A DNA stretch of 64,000 bases from Actinopolyspora erythraea (GTDB lineage Bacteria; Actinomycetota; Actinomycetes; Mycobacteriales; Pseudonocardiaceae), in the NCBI RefSeq assembly GCF_002263515.1, contig NZ_CP022752.1, forward strand, positions 1,054,001 through 1,118,000. Direction: 5' to 3'. The stretch's first letter is position 1, and the number at the start of each line of letters is the position of its first letter. Of the stretch, positions 18,155 to 26,746 are shown one piece after another. The notes under the pieces are model-generated. The model was not told the DNA's origin. It ran no database searches and was given only the letters and a program-made list of their open reading frames with translations. The position numbers and the translations under genes were made by a program.

Positions 18155-20377
18155 ATGAGCGAACAGAGCACCATCCGCTGGGAGGGCCCAGACGCCGACG
18201 GGGTAGTCGTCCTCACCCTCGACGATCCCGAGCAGCAGGCCAACACCATGAACGAGCGCTACCTGCGCTCCATGGAGCAGATCGTGCAGCGGTTGGAGGA
18301 CGAGCGCGAGAACATCAGCGGAGTGGTCCTCACCTCGGCCAAGAGCACCTTCTTCGCCGGTGGCGACCTGCGCGAGCTGATCAAGGCGCGTCCCGAGAAC
18401 GTGGCGCGCGCCGCCGAGAGCAGCACCACAGCCAAGCGGCAGCTCCGCAGGCTGGAGACCCTCGGCGTGCCGGTCGTCGCGGCCCTCAACGGCACCGCCC
18501 TCGGCGGCGGGCTGGAGATCGCTCTAGCCTGCCACCACCGCGTCGCGCTGGACTCGCCCAAGGCCCGGTTCGGCTTCCCCGAGGTGAGCCTCGGGCTGCT
18601 GCCCGGCGGGGGTGGTGTCGTCCGCACCGTGCGGATGCTCGGCATAGCCGACGCGCTGCTCGGTGTGCTCACGCAGGGCCAGCGCCTGCGCCCGGAGAAG
18701 GCGCGTGAGCTCGGGCTGATCGACGAGATCGTCGAGGACCGGGACGGCATGATGCGAGCGGCCAGGGAGTGGATCAAGGAGAACCCGGAGGCGAGCCAGC
18801 CCTGGGACCGCAAGGGCTTCCGGATTCCGGGCGGCACGCCCTCCGATCCGAAGTTCGCGGCGAACCTGCCCGCCTTTCCCGCGAACCTGCGCAAGCAGCT
18901 CAAGGGCGCCGACCTGCCCGCCCCCGAGAACATCCTCTGCGCTGCGGTGGAGAGCGCTCAGGTCGACGTGGACACCGCCTTCACCATCGAGGGGCGCTAC
19001 TTCGTCGAGCTGATGTGCGGACAGACCTCGAAGAACATGAGCAAGGCCTTCTTCTTCGACCTGGAGCACATCAACTCCGGGGGCAGCAGGCCCGACGGGC
19101 AGCCGGAGTGGTCGGCCGAGAAGGTCGGCGTGCTCGGTGGCGGGATGATGGGGGCGGGGATCGCCCACGTCTGCGCCAAGGCGGGGATGGAGGTCGTGCT
19201 CAAGGACGTCTCCGCCGAGTCCGCCGAGAAGGGCAAGCAGTACTCCGCCCAGGTGCTGGACAAGGCGCTCGGCAAGGGCAGGATCTCCGAACGGGAGCGC
19301 GAGGACGTGCTCGCCAGGATCACCCCCACCGACCGGGCGGCGGACCTGGAGGGGTGCGACCTGGTCATCGAGGCGGTCTTCGAGGACCCGAAGGTCAAGC
19401 ACCAGGTCTACGCCGAAGCCGAGCAGTACATCTCCGGCGACGCGCTGATCACCTCGAACACCTCCACGCTGCCGATCACCGATCTGGCCGAGGGAGCGAG
19501 CAGGCCGGAGGACTTCATCGGGCTGCACTTCTTCTCCCCGGTGGACAAGATGCCGCTCGTCGAGATCATCCGTGGTGAGCGGACCAGCGACCGGGCGCTG
19601 GCCAGGGCCTTCGACGTCGTTCGTCAGATCGGCAAGACCCCGATCGTGGTGCGGGACAGCAGGGGCTTCTTCACCAGCCGGGTGATCGGCACCTTCCTCA
19701 ACGAGGGAGTGGCGATGCTGGGTGAGGGGGTCGCGGCGGCCTCGATCGAGCAGGCCGCCTCGCAGGCGGGCTTCCCCGCTCCGGTGCTGCAGCTGTTCGA
19801 CGAGCTCACCCTCACGCTGCCCCGCAAGATCAGGGAGGAGACGCGCGAGGCGGTCGAGGCCCAGGGCGGCAGCTGGAACGACCACCCCGCCGACCCGATC
19901 CTGGACCGGATGGTCGACGAGTTCGGGCGCAAGGGGCGTTCCTCCGGTGCCGGTTTCTACGAGTACTCCGAGGACGGCAAACGTCTGGGGCTGTGGCAGG
20001 GGCTGGCCGAGCACTTCGGTGCGGGCGGTCTCGATCCGGAGCGGGTGGTGTTCGAGGACCTGCGGGAACGCCTGCTGTTCGTGCAGGCGCTGGAGACGGT
20101 GCGCTGCCTGGACGAAGGAGTGCTCGACTCGGTGCCGGACGCCAACATCGGGTCGATCTTCGGGATCGGCTTCCCGCCCGGGACCGGAGGCGTGGTGCAG
20201 TACATGAACGGCTACCCGGGCGGGCTGCGCTGTTTCGTGGCGCGCGCCCGTGAGCTGGCCGAACGTTACGGCAGCCGGTTCGAACCGCCCGCCTCGTTGG
20301 TGGCCAGGGCCGAGTCCGGTGAGGTCTTCGACATCGGGGAGCCCGACGAGGAGATCGTGACCGCCGCGGCGGCCTGA
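18155..20377 (+). CDS. fadB: Multifunctional enoyl-CoA hydratase/3-hydroxyacyl-CoA dehydrogenase
   Basis: The 740-aa fusion performs the two middle steps of beta-oxidation. Residues 1-200 form a crotonase-fold hydratase with the oxyanion-hole sequence FFAGGDLRELIK (about 66) and GTALGGGLEIALACH (about 113). The Glu of FPEVSLGLLPGGGG corresponds to the catalytic acid. From about 323 the NAD-binding domain shows KVGVLGGGMMGAGIAH, then ITSNTSTLPI and IGLHFFSPVDKM with the catalytic histidine. Two C-terminal helical dehydrogenase domains follow, the first with RDSRGFFTSRVIG. AAGGAC lies 6 nt before ATG 18155. It acts with the thiolase encoded upstream, probably as a complex. A strong terminator follows. 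Confidence 0.95.
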   Translation: MSEQSTIRWEGPDADGVVVLTLDDPEQQANTMNERYLRSMEQIVQRLEDERENISGVVLTSAKSTFFAGGDLRELIKARPENVARAAESSTTAKRQLRRLETLGVPVVAALNGTALGGGLEIALACHHRVALDSPKARFGFPEVSLGLLPGGGGVVRTVRMLGIADALLGVLTQGQRLRPEKARELGLIDEIVEDRDGMMRAAREWIKENPEASQPWDRKGFRIPGGTPSDPKFAANLPAFPANLRKQLKGADLPAPENILCAAVESAQVDVDTAFTIEGRYFVELMCGQTSKNMSKAFFFDLEHINSGGSRPDGQPEWSAEKVGVLGGGMMGAGIAHVCAKAGMEVVLKDVSAESAEKGKQYSAQVLDKALGKGRISEREREDVLARITPTDRAADLEGCDLVIEAVFEDPKVKHQVYAEAEQYISGDALITSNTSTLPITDLAEGASRPEDFIGLHFFSPVDKMPLVEIIRGERTSDRALARAFDVVRQIGKTPIVVRDSRGFFTSRVIGTFLNEGVAMLGEGVAAASIEQAASQAGFPAPVLQLFDELTLTLPRKIREETREAVEAQGGSWNDHPADPILDRMVDEFGRKGRSSGAGFYEYSEDGKRLGLWQGLAEHFGAGGLDPERVVFEDLRERLLFVQALETVRCLDEGVLDSVPDANIGSIFGIGFPPGTGGVVQYMNGYPGGLRCFVARARELAERYGSRFEPPASLVARAESGEVFDIGEPDEEIVTAAAA

Positions 20378-20434
20378 CACCGCCGCGGCGGGAAGTGTCC
20401 CCGTGGGGCACGCGGCACCGGTGTGCCGAAGACT

Positions 20435-20470
20435 GAGCGGTCCGCTCCCGCTGGGAGGAGCGGACCGCTC
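20435..20470 (+). terminator. Terminator after fadAB
   Basis: A perfect 14-bp stem, GAGCGGTCCGCTCC (20435-20448) with GGAGCGGACCGCTC (20457-20470), has an 8-nt loop and lies 58 nt after the fadB stop. The short T-poor tail is common for high-GC actinomycete terminators. Confidence 0.8.
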
Positions 20471-20500
20471 GCTCGCGTCACTCCCGAACGGGGAATACGA

Positions 20501-20791
20501 GTGTTTTCCGTATTTTGTGCAGGGGGCATCGCTGCTGGTGACTGGGCACTGTTGGAGGCCCTGTCGCAAGTCTGCGGCCTGTCCGCGTACTGGTTCCCCG
20601 CGCTGTACGACAACGCCGAGCCGGTGGACCCGTCGGTAAGCGGGTCGTCCACGAGGAGTCGGGAGTTCGCCACTGCCGGAGGCCGCGTCGAGGCGGACTG
20701 CGGTGCGCCTCGCATGGCTTCACCCCTGCGAATCGAACCGGGCACGTTGGACGAGAACTACCGGTTTCCGGGGCGTGCTGATCTCGAATGA
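20501..20791 (+). CDS. Hypothetical protein, small
   Basis: A possible 96-aa product starts at GTG 20501 with GGGGA 6 nt upstream. The middle (SQVCGLSAYWFPALYDNAEP and what follows) has clear G/C-ending codons, while the first 12 and last 20 codons do not. There is no signal peptide or convincing membrane helix, and no family is recognised. It lies just behind the fadAB terminator with a locally AT-rich leader, so it could be a short independent gene, a lineage-specific regulator, or a remnant. Evidence is limited to codon bias and the start context. Confidence 0.4.
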   Translation: MFSVFCAGGIAAGDWALLEALSQVCGLSAYWFPALYDNAEPVDPSVSGSSTRSREFATAGGRVEADCGAPRMASPLRIEPGTLDENYRFPGRADLE

Positions 20792-20945
20792 GGACAGTGG
20801 AGGAGAAGTCCGCCGCTTCGGAGTGCGGCGCGGGAGTCCGCTCGGCTGAGGTGTTCCACCCGTGGAGCCGGGTGTTCCACAACCGGGGGCGAGCTCTGCT
20901 CGGAGGCTCCTCGTCGCGGTGAGCGCTTCGCGCTCGACCGTGCCG

Positions 20946-20978
20946 CTCGGGCGCGGGAACTCCGTTCCCGCGCCCGAG
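20946..20978 (-). terminator. Terminator downstream of the secreted-protein gene
   Basis: A perfect 14-bp stem CTCGGGCGCGGGAA (20946-20959) with TTCCCGCGCCCGAG (20965-20978) and a 5-nt loop lies 7 nt beyond the stop of the minus-strand gene ending at 20985. Confidence 0.8.
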
Positions 20979-20984
20979 GGTCGG

Positions 20985-21854
20985 TCACTTCAGGGCCGTC
21001 GCCCTGCTGAGAACGTCGCCCACCGGCAGCGTCTCGGCCTCGTTGAGGCTGCTTCCCTCGCCCATCGAGAGTGTCTCCGAGGGGTTGGTCACCAGACCGG
21101 TCGCGGCGTCGCGCACCGCCCCGGACGGGTCGTCGGCCACTCGGCGAACCGTCGGAGCGTCCTTCGTGGCGGGAACCACGTGTTCCACCTCGGGCAGCTC
21201 CACCGGCTTGCTGGACGTCTGCAGCGGGTTGTTGCTGACCACTTTGCCCATCGTGCCGACCGGGTTGGTCACCGGCTTGCTGTCGTAGCCCTGCGCGACC
21301 GTGGCGTCCACGGCCGTGTCCAGTGCGGACGCGCCTTCGTGGGTTTCGCCGCGTGGGCCGACCTCGGCGTCGAGCAGCTCGGCCTCCCCACTGTTCTGCC
21401 GCAGCACGCCCGTGTGGTCGGGCCTGACGTTGACGCCGACCTCCGGGCGGGTCTTGGTCAGCTGCTCGGCCTTGGCGGTGGTGGTCGCCGCCTGCCCGAG
21501 CAGCCTGGTCGCCTCGCCGGACTGCAGTGTCGGTTCGTCATCGCGGACCTCGTTGCCGACACCGTGCCCGAACCTGGCGATCTCGGCGCCGACCTCCTTG
21601 ACGAGGTTCGGGGTGTTGGTTCGCAGTGTCGTGTCCGCGCAGGGCATCTTCTCCCGTCCGGGGACACCCGGGTTCTTGCAGGTGTCGAGCGGAACGGTGA
21701 AGTCGATCTCGTCGGGAACCTGTGACAGGTCCGGCTTGTTGAGGTCCGGCGTCGTTGCTTCGGGGGAGTCGGCCGCCGCCGCTCCCGTTCCGGCTGCGGC
21801 GAACCCCGCGGCCACAACAACAGCGTTCAACGTGCGCGTGGTCCAGGGGCGCAA
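20985..21854 (-). CDS. Secreted hypothetical protein
   Basis: The 289-aa protein has a signal peptide (RTLNAVVVAAGFAAAGTGAA, cleavage about residue 28 after AAA). The mature part is hydrophilic, rich in Thr, Pro, Glu and Val, with few aromatics and only two cysteines close together (DTCKNPGVPGREKMPCAD, about 57-74), which could form one disulfide. The remainder looks extended or loosely helical (VDATVAQGYD, GTMGKVVSNNPLQ). TTG 21854 is chosen because GGAG lies 8 nt upstream and the signal peptide starts there; no in-frame ATG or GTG fits better. No family is recognised. It is flanked by its own strong terminator and by tetR in the same direction 145 nt upstream. Confidence 0.7.
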   Translation of the reverse strand: MRPWTTRTLNAVVVAAGFAAAGTGAAAADSPEATTPDLNKPDLSQVPDEIDFTVPLDTCKNPGVPGREKMPCADTTLRTNTPNLVKEVGAEIARFGHGVGNEVRDDEPTLQSGEATRLLGQAATTTAKAEQLTKTRPEVGVNVRPDHTGVLRQNSGEAELLDAEVGPRGETHEGASALDTAVDATVAQGYDSKPVTNPVGTMGKVVSNNPLQTSSKPVELPEVEHVVPATKDAPTVRRVADDPSGAVRDAATGLVTNPSETLSMGEGSSLNEAETLPVGDVLSRATALK

Positions 21855-21999
21855 GATCAGTACTCCTTGATTCCGAGTTCACGGGCGTGGTCGTGACACG
21901 CCGGGCGCGGCGTCCTCTCGTGGACGCGCGCGCACGTGACAATCGACCTACGCGATCGCATCGGAAGGGAAGTCGTGGATCTTGAGTGCTGCGCTTCTG

Positions 22000-22656
22000 T
22001 TACCCCTGATCGTGTGAGTATCGCGGTTGTGAAGCACGTGCTTCCCCCGAAAGGCTGGGGCCGATGAGCGCCATCAGGTGATCGGTGACCGTCTCCGGGG
22101 TGATCTCGGGGTGGTTCTCCCGCCACAGCGCCATCCGTTCGCAGGCTCCGATGATGGCTTCGGCGAAGGCCTCCAGTCGGTACTCGTCGGCCTCCGGGAG
22201 CGACATGCGCAGCATGTCCGTGGTGAAGTCGACCTGCTGTCCCCGGATGCCCTCCAGCTCGGTGTCCAGCTCCACGCCGGGTACGGCCGATTCGTTGCGC
22301 AGCAGGGCCCAGGCCTGCTTGTGGTCCTCGCCGAACCGGAAGAAGGCCAGCAGCGCGTCGTGCAGCAGCTGTTCGGGGCTCTCGGCGTTGGCCGCCGCGG
22401 CAGAGGTGCACTCCAACAACTCGCGTTTGGCGCGTTCGAGGCAGGCCAGCAGCAGGCCCTCCTTGGAGCCGAAGTACTCGTAGAGCATCGGCTTGGACAG
22501 GCCGACGCGTTGCGCGATGTCGTCCATGGCCGTGCCCTGGTAACCGTGTTCGGCGAAAACCTCCTCCGCGACCCCCAGGATCTGCTGTTCCCGTTCGGCT
22601 CTCGGCATCCGTTTGCGGCCCGGGTTCGCCTGCTGTGCGGTCTCCACGAAATTCAC
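22000..22656 (-). CDS. TetR-family transcriptional repressor
   Basis: The 218-aa protein has the TetR helix-turn-helix in REQQILGVAEEVFAEHGYQG and MDDIAQRVGLSKPMLYEYF (about residues 22-62), with the usual tyrosine-rich recognition helix. A helical ligand-binding domain follows. The arrangement resembles regulators of mycobacterial flavin monooxygenase operons. It is divergent from the monooxygenase gene with a 76-nt shared region holding two identical 11-bp sites, so autoregulation and control of the monooxygenase are likely. GTG 22656 is the longest start; GTG 22647 and ATG 22608 also keep the helix-turn-helix. The ligand is unknown. Confidence 0.88.
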   Translation of the reverse strand: MNFVETAQQANPGRKRMPRAEREQQILGVAEEVFAEHGYQGTAMDDIAQRVGLSKPMLYEYFGSKEGLLLACLERAKRELLECTSAAAANAESPEQLLHDALLAFFRFGEDHKQAWALLRNESAVPGVELDTELEGIRGQQVDFTTDMLRMSLPEADEYRLEAFAEAIIGACERMALWRENHPEITPETVTDHLMALIGPSLSGEARASQPRYSHDQG

Positions 22657-22665
22657 CCTACCGCA

Positions 22666-22690
22666 AGTAACCTACTCGTAGTAACCTACT
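22666..22690. promoter_or_regulatory. Tandem TetR operators
   Basis: AGTAACCTACT occurs twice, at 22666-22676 and 22680-22690, with a 14-bp period. Each copy is itself an AGTA-N3-TACT palindrome. They lie between the divergent tetR and monooxygenase starts, about 10 nt from the regulator start and 43 nt from the enzyme start. Confidence 0.7.
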
Positions 22691-22732
22691 GCTTGGTAAG
22701 CTCACACCGCTTCGTTCGGGAGGTACCGGGGG

Positions 22733-24229
22733 ATGGGCAATCGACTGCGGGAACGCCAGGGTCACGAGACCTCCGTGGTCATCATCGGTAGCGGTTTCTC
22801 GGGGCTGGGCACCGCCATCCGACTGAAGATGGAGGGTATCGAGGACTTCGTCCTGCTGGAGAAGTCGTGGGACCTGGGGGGAACCTGGCGGGACAACACC
22901 TATCCGGGCTGTGCCTGTGACGTTCCCTCGCTGATGTACTCCTTCTCCTTCGAGCAGAACCCGGACTGGTCGAGGATGTTCGCGGAACAGGGCGAGATCG
23001 AGCACTACCTGCGCCACTGTGCCGAGAAGTACGACGTGGAACGGCACATCCACTACGGTGTCGAGTTCACCGGTGCGGAGTGGGACGAGCACACCCACCG
23101 GTGGCACGTCTCCACCGCCGACGGCACCGAGTACGTGGGCAGGGCGCTGGTTTCCGGGGTGGGTGCGCTGCACATCCCGAACTACCCGGACCTTCCCGGG
23201 CTGGAGCGGTTCCAGGGCGAGGCCTTCCACTCGGCGGAGTGGAACCACGACTACGACCTGAACGGCAAGCGGGTCGCGGTGGTGGGAACCGGAGCCAGCG
23301 CCATTCAGTTCGTGCCCAAGGTCGCCGAGCGGGCGGCGAAGCTGAACCTGTTCCAGCGGACGCCACCGTGGATCCAGCCCAAGCCGGACCGGCCGATCCC
23401 GGCTAAGCTGCGCCGTGCCTTCCGGTACGTGCCGTTCCTGCAGCGTGCCGTGCGGTTCGCCATCTACATGACGCTGGAGATCCGCTCGGTGGCGGTGCTG
23501 CGGGACCCGAGGTTGCAGCGCGTCTCGCAGTGGCTGGCCAAACGTTTCATCCGCAAGCAGGTACAGGACAGGCGCGTCCGCGAGGCCGTCACCCCGGACT
23601 ACGCCATGGGGTGCAAGCGGATCCTGCTCTCCAGCGACTTCTACCCCTCGCTGAACCGGTCCAATGTGGACCTTAATACCACCGGTGTCGCCGAGGTGCG
23701 CGAGAACTCGGTGGTGGACGGGGACGGGGTCGAACACCCCGTGGACGCGATCATCTTCGGTACCGGTTTCCACGTCACCGACGCGTTCGACCACCTCGAG
23801 ATCGTCGGCAGGGGTGGCCGCAAGCTGCGGGACGCCTGGAAGGACGGCATGGAGGCGCACAAGGGAATAGCGGTCTCCGGCTTCCCCAACCTGTACTTCC
23901 TGCTCGGGCCGAACACCGGACTGGGGCACAACTCGGTCGTGTTCATGATCGAGTCGCAGATCAACTACGTGCTCAGCATCCTGCGGCCGCTGCTGCGCGG
24001 TGAGTTCACCCAGGCCGACGTGCGCCAGTCGGCGCAGGACGAGTTCAACGAACGGATACAGTCCCACCTCTCCGGCGCGGTGTGGTCGGAAGGGGGTTGC
24101 CAGAGCTGGTACCTGGACGCCAACGGGGTGAACCGGACGCTGTGGCCGGGATTCACCTGGAACTACTGGTGGCAGACCCGCAAGGCCGACCCGAGGGACT
24201 ACGAGCTCCAGCGTTCCGGGGCGCGTTGA
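22733..24229 (+). CDS. Flavin-containing (Baeyer-Villiger-type) monooxygenase
   Basis: The 498-aa NADPH- and FAD-dependent monooxygenase has the FAD Rossmann motif VVIIGSGFSGLGTAIRL (about residues 15-31), the Baeyer-Villiger fingerprint FQGEAFHSAEW (about 160-170, F-x-G-x3-H-x3-W), the NADP Rossmann motif VAVVGTGASAIQFVPK and the ATG-like FGTGFHVTD. Such enzymes insert oxygen next to ketones or oxidise S and N atoms; mycobacterial EthA and MymA are the best-known relatives. A GGGAGG site precedes ATG 22733 by about 10 nt. It is controlled in all likelihood by the divergent TetR. The substrate cannot be deduced. Confidence 0.9.
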   Translation: MGNRLRERQGHETSVVIIGSGFSGLGTAIRLKMEGIEDFVLLEKSWDLGGTWRDNTYPGCACDVPSLMYSFSFEQNPDWSRMFAEQGEIEHYLRHCAEKYDVERHIHYGVEFTGAEWDEHTHRWHVSTADGTEYVGRALVSGVGALHIPNYPDLPGLERFQGEAFHSAEWNHDYDLNGKRVAVVGTGASAIQFVPKVAERAAKLNLFQRTPPWIQPKPDRPIPAKLRRAFRYVPFLQRAVRFAIYMTLEIRSVAVLRDPRLQRVSQWLAKRFIRKQVQDRRVREAVTPDYAMGCKRILLSSDFYPSLNRSNVDLNTTGVAEVRENSVVDGDGVEHPVDAIIFGTGFHVTDAFDHLEIVGRGGRKLRDAWKDGMEAHKGIAVSGFPNLYFLLGPNTGLGHNSVVFMIESQINYVLSILRPLLRGEFTQADVRQSAQDEFNERIQSHLSGAVWSEGGCQSWYLDANGVNRTLWPGFTWNYWWQTRKADPRDYELQRSGAR

Positions 24230-24399
24230 GGATTCGCACGGACGTTCGATAAGCTGCGGCGGTCAAGTCGTGTGAGCCCATTCCGGCAAGCTCCCGGCCG
24301 CCGCGTGTCGAAGGGTTCCCGAATCCGAAGCGGGAACACATCTCTCCGAGACGCCGAGCGGCGGGGCGGGCGGCTGCCGTTGTCCACTCGGGGGAGTAG

Positions 24400-25182
24400 A
24401 TGTCCGAGGCCCGTGCGCTGTCGTCCGAGCAGATCCGCGGTCTCCGCGAGGAACTGGACAACGGAACCACACCGACCGTGTGGTTCACCGGTTCGGCCGT
24501 CGGGGTCGACCCGGGGCGGTCCGGCAAGGTCGTCGCCATGGAGGAGCCGGCCGAGGGTGAGTTCCTCCAGGTCAAGCCCGCCGGTTCCAAGGACGTGCTC
24601 TCCTTCTCGGCGGTCGAGGTGACCCTGGACAAGCCCGCCCCCAAGCGCAAGGAGACCGGCCGAGGCACCACCCGGAAGAGCTCCGGAACGACGACCGCGA
24701 CCGAGTCCGCCGCATCCCGGACCTCGGGCGGCGCGACGGGCCGACCGGAGGAGCCCGCCCCGGCCGGGAGTACGAACGGCACGGCCTCCTCCAGCGGCTC
24801 CACCGCCTCGTCGGGGGCGGGCTCGAAGTCGTCGGGCAAGAGCGAGTCGAGCGGCACCAAACGCGCGAGTTCCTCCCGGTCGAACGGAAACGGCGCCAAG
24901 ACCCCCTCCCGTCGCCCTTCGGGGGCGACGATCATTCTCACCGCCGGTGAGGACGGGCAGTGGAGCGTCGAGGTCAGCAACGGCAGGAAGCGGGTGCTGC
25001 GTCCGACCGATGTTCCGGCCTCGGCGGTGGGGCAGGCCGCGAAGGCGCTGCACGAGGACGTGGCGCAGGCGGTGGAACCGCTGCTGGAGGCCGAGCGCGA
25101 ACACCAGCGGGCCAGGGTCGAACAGCTGCAGCGCGAGCTCGACGAGGCCCAGCGCAGGCTGCAGGAGCTCGGCAGCCGGTAA
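24400..25182 (+). CDS. Conserved hypothetical actinobacterial protein (possibly DUF6319-like)
   Basis: The 260-aa soluble protein has three parts: an N-terminal conserved block (EQIRGLREELDNGTTPTVWF and PGRSGKVVAMEEPAEGEFLQ, about 9-60), a Ser/Thr/Gly/Lys-rich low-complexity linker (about 80-170), and a C-terminal block with ATIILTAGEDGQWSVEVSNG and a terminal coiled coil (about 230-258). It resembles actinomycete proteins of unknown function that I associate with DUF6319, from memory and with limited certainty. A GGGGGAG sequence lies directly before ATG 24400. No partner is implied by the neighbours. The basic linker might bind nucleic acid or cell-wall polymer, but that is speculation. Confidence 0.65.
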   Translation: MSEARALSSEQIRGLREELDNGTTPTVWFTGSAVGVDPGRSGKVVAMEEPAEGEFLQVKPAGSKDVLSFSAVEVTLDKPAPKRKETGRGTTRKSSGTTTATESAASRTSGGATGRPEEPAPAGSTNGTASSSGSTASSGAGSKSSGKSESSGTKRASSSRSNGNGAKTPSRRPSGATIILTAGEDGQWSVEVSNGRKRVLRPTDVPASAVGQAAKALHEDVAQAVEPLLEAEREHQRARVEQLQRELDEAQRRLQELGSR

Positions 25183-25268
25183 CGTTTCCGCCGGTCACGT
25201 GCGGCGGTGCCGGCGTTCGGGCAGGGCTGTCGGGGCGGGACGGCGAACCCGAACCTACAATGGTGGGC

Positions 25269-25745
25269 GTGAAGGGCCGTCTGCTTACGCCGAGCTGGGT
25301 GCTGCTGCACCTGGTGTTCCTCGCCGCAGTCGTGACCTCCGGCTGGCTGGGCTGGTGGCAGTGGGAACGCGCCCACGAGGCCGGGGGGAGTTTCCAGAAC
25401 CTCGGTTACGCACTGCAGTGGCCGCTGTTCGGGGCGTTCGCCCTCTTCCTGTGGTACCAGGTGGTCCGGATGGCCAACGGCACCGACCAGGAGGAAGCGG
25501 CCGAACCCGTGATGCACCCGGCACTGTCCGGTGCTGGTGTTGGGAGCCCGGTGAGCGGGGACTCGGCCCGCGCGGAGTCGAACGCGGGGGACGCCGGTGC
25601 CGACCGCCGTGGTGTCGCCGGGCGGCCGAAGCGCTCTCCGGTTCCGGAGCGTGCCCCCTCGGTCACCGAGGAGGAGGACCCGCAGCTCGCCGAGTACAAC
25701 CGCTACCTGGCCGAACTCAACGCCGCCGACTCGCGGCGCGGCTGA
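25269..25745 (+). CDS. Two-helix membrane protein with acidic cytoplasmic tail
   Basis: The 158-aa protein has two membrane helices (SWVLLHLVFLAAVVTSGWLG, about 9-28, and LQWPLFGAFALFLWYQVV, about 46-63) and a 90-residue hydrophilic tail ending EEEDPQLAEYNRYLAELNAA. The end motif EYNRYLAxLN and the LGWWQWERA loop recur in a conserved actinobacterial membrane family of unknown function. A -10-like TACAAT (25256-25261) ends 7 nt before GTG 25269, suggesting leaderless translation from there and not from ATG 25260, which overlaps the hexamer. Repeat copy F lies beyond its stop, in the opposite orientation. Confidence 0.7.
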   Translation: MKGRLLTPSWVLLHLVFLAAVVTSGWLGWWQWERAHEAGGSFQNLGYALQWPLFGAFALFLWYQVVRMANGTDQEEAAEPVMHPALSGAGVGSPVSGDSARAESNAGDAGADRRGVAGRPKRSPVPERAPSVTEEEDPQLAEYNRYLAELNAADSRRG

Positions 25746-25829
25746 TTCTCGCCCGCGTCGAGTTCCCGCGGAATCGATGCGCCCGCGGCGTTCCCGAAGC
25801 CGATCCCCACCGCCCTCGCAGCAGTACCG

Positions 25830-25955
25830 AGCGCGGGTTCTCTGGTGCGGTTCCCGTGAGGAAGGCCCGACGTTGTGCGGTCGCCACCCGATATCGGGCC
25901 TGGCCGCGGTGAGAGCAGTGCCAAGAGTAGTGCCAGCGGTTCCGCCACCCGCGTA
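25830..25955 (-). repeat. 3'-flanking nested-hairpin repeat, copy F
   Basis: Read on the minus strand, the element begins GGCGGAACC at 25947, 36 nt after the stop of the minus-strand gene ending at 25983. It continues with inner arms GGCCCGA and TCGGGCC around TATCGGGTGG, then CTTCCTCACGGGAACCGCAC and GAGAACCCGCG. The left outer arm is replaced by unrelated sequence, but the inner stem is intact. Confidence 0.7.
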
Positions 25956-25982
25956 CCTACGACAGCCGGTCGGAGAGTTCGA

Positions 25983-26363
25983 TCAACCGTTGAACTCGAT
26001 CCGGTCGAAACGCTCACCCTGCACCACGTTGCGGGCGTTGCCGTTGAACTGGTTGACCGTCCGGTTCCCGGAGACCCGCAGCTCCTGGTGAACGGGAGCC
26101 CCGGTGCCACGCAGCCGTTCGCCGAAGTCCGGGTCCTCGTTCTCCAGCTGTTCCAGCCGTTCGGCCAGCGCCGTGACCTTCGGGTGCTCGGGCGGGCGGT
26201 CCTCGGCGGCTTCCAGCGCGGCCTCGGTGTGCGGATCCGCTTCGGACTTGCCGCGCACGAGTTCGCGCACCTTGCGCAGCGCGCTCGCTCCCGCACTGCT
26301 GAGCGTCGCCGCGGCCTGCCCCGCCAGCGCGGCGGCGATGGACTCCAGGAAGGGATCGATCAT
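25983..26363 (-). CDS. Hypothetical protein with possible amyloid-signalling-like C-terminus
   Basis: The 126-aa protein starts with an Ala-rich helix (ESIAAALAGQAAATLSSAGA, about 7-26) and a charged helical middle. It ends in a short beta-prone block, NRTVNQFNGNARNVVQGERF then DRIEFNG (about 99-126). Repeating N-x-(F/I)-x-G-N-x3-NVVQ-x3-(F/I) patterns at a protein terminus recall the amyloid-signalling motifs at the ends of bacterial NLR-associated effectors, but this match is by eye. No NLR or TIR partner is in the window. ATG 26363 has only a weak ribosome-binding site. Repeat copy F follows its stop. Family assignment remains open. Confidence 0.6.
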   Translation of the reverse strand: MIDPFLESIAAALAGQAAATLSSAGASALRKVRELVRGKSEADPHTEAALEAAEDRPPEHPKVTALAERLEQLENEDPDFGERLRGTGAPVHQELRVSGNRTVNQFNGNARNVVQGERFDRIEFNG

Positions 26364-26746
26364 TCGCCCAGTGTAGCCGCCCCGCTATCCACTGTGTTGT
26401 CGAACGCGCGACTCCGGTCGTGCGGTCTTCCGGCGTGAGTTCGGAGATAGGCCTCGTTCGAGCCGGAACGGGCGGTCCGGCGGTCCGCGCCACGACGCTT
26501 CGCGCTACCGAGAGTCGTCGGACGGTGGCGGGTTGCTTTTCGGTGACATCACTCACCTGGACGCGGACATTCGGGTGGTTTTCCCGGTGTGACCCGCTTT
26601 TTCCTCGTAGATGCCGGTCACCGGCCCCGCTCGGTGTGATATCAAGTAGTTGAGCGACGACGGGGGACTCGGGGCGGTGCCCGGTCCGACCCGGCGCCAC
26701 GTTTCCCTCGTGGGTTCCAGGTCTGCCAGCGCTGTTGGAACGCGGC
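26364..26746. other. Divergent intergenic region before the PBP gene
   Basis: No gene is supported in 383 nt. AT-richer patches at 26575-26605 (GGTTTTCCCGGTGTGACC, GCTTTTTCCTCG) and 26634-26655 (GGTGTGATATCAAGTAGTTG) suggest promoter elements for the penicillin-binding-protein gene, but no unique -35/-10 pair is clear. Confidence 0.4.

Noticed and set aside
20720..20745. GGTTCGATTC on the minus strand, resembling a tRNA T-loop
   Set aside because: The flanking bases cannot form the T-stem and there is no acceptor or anticodon arm.
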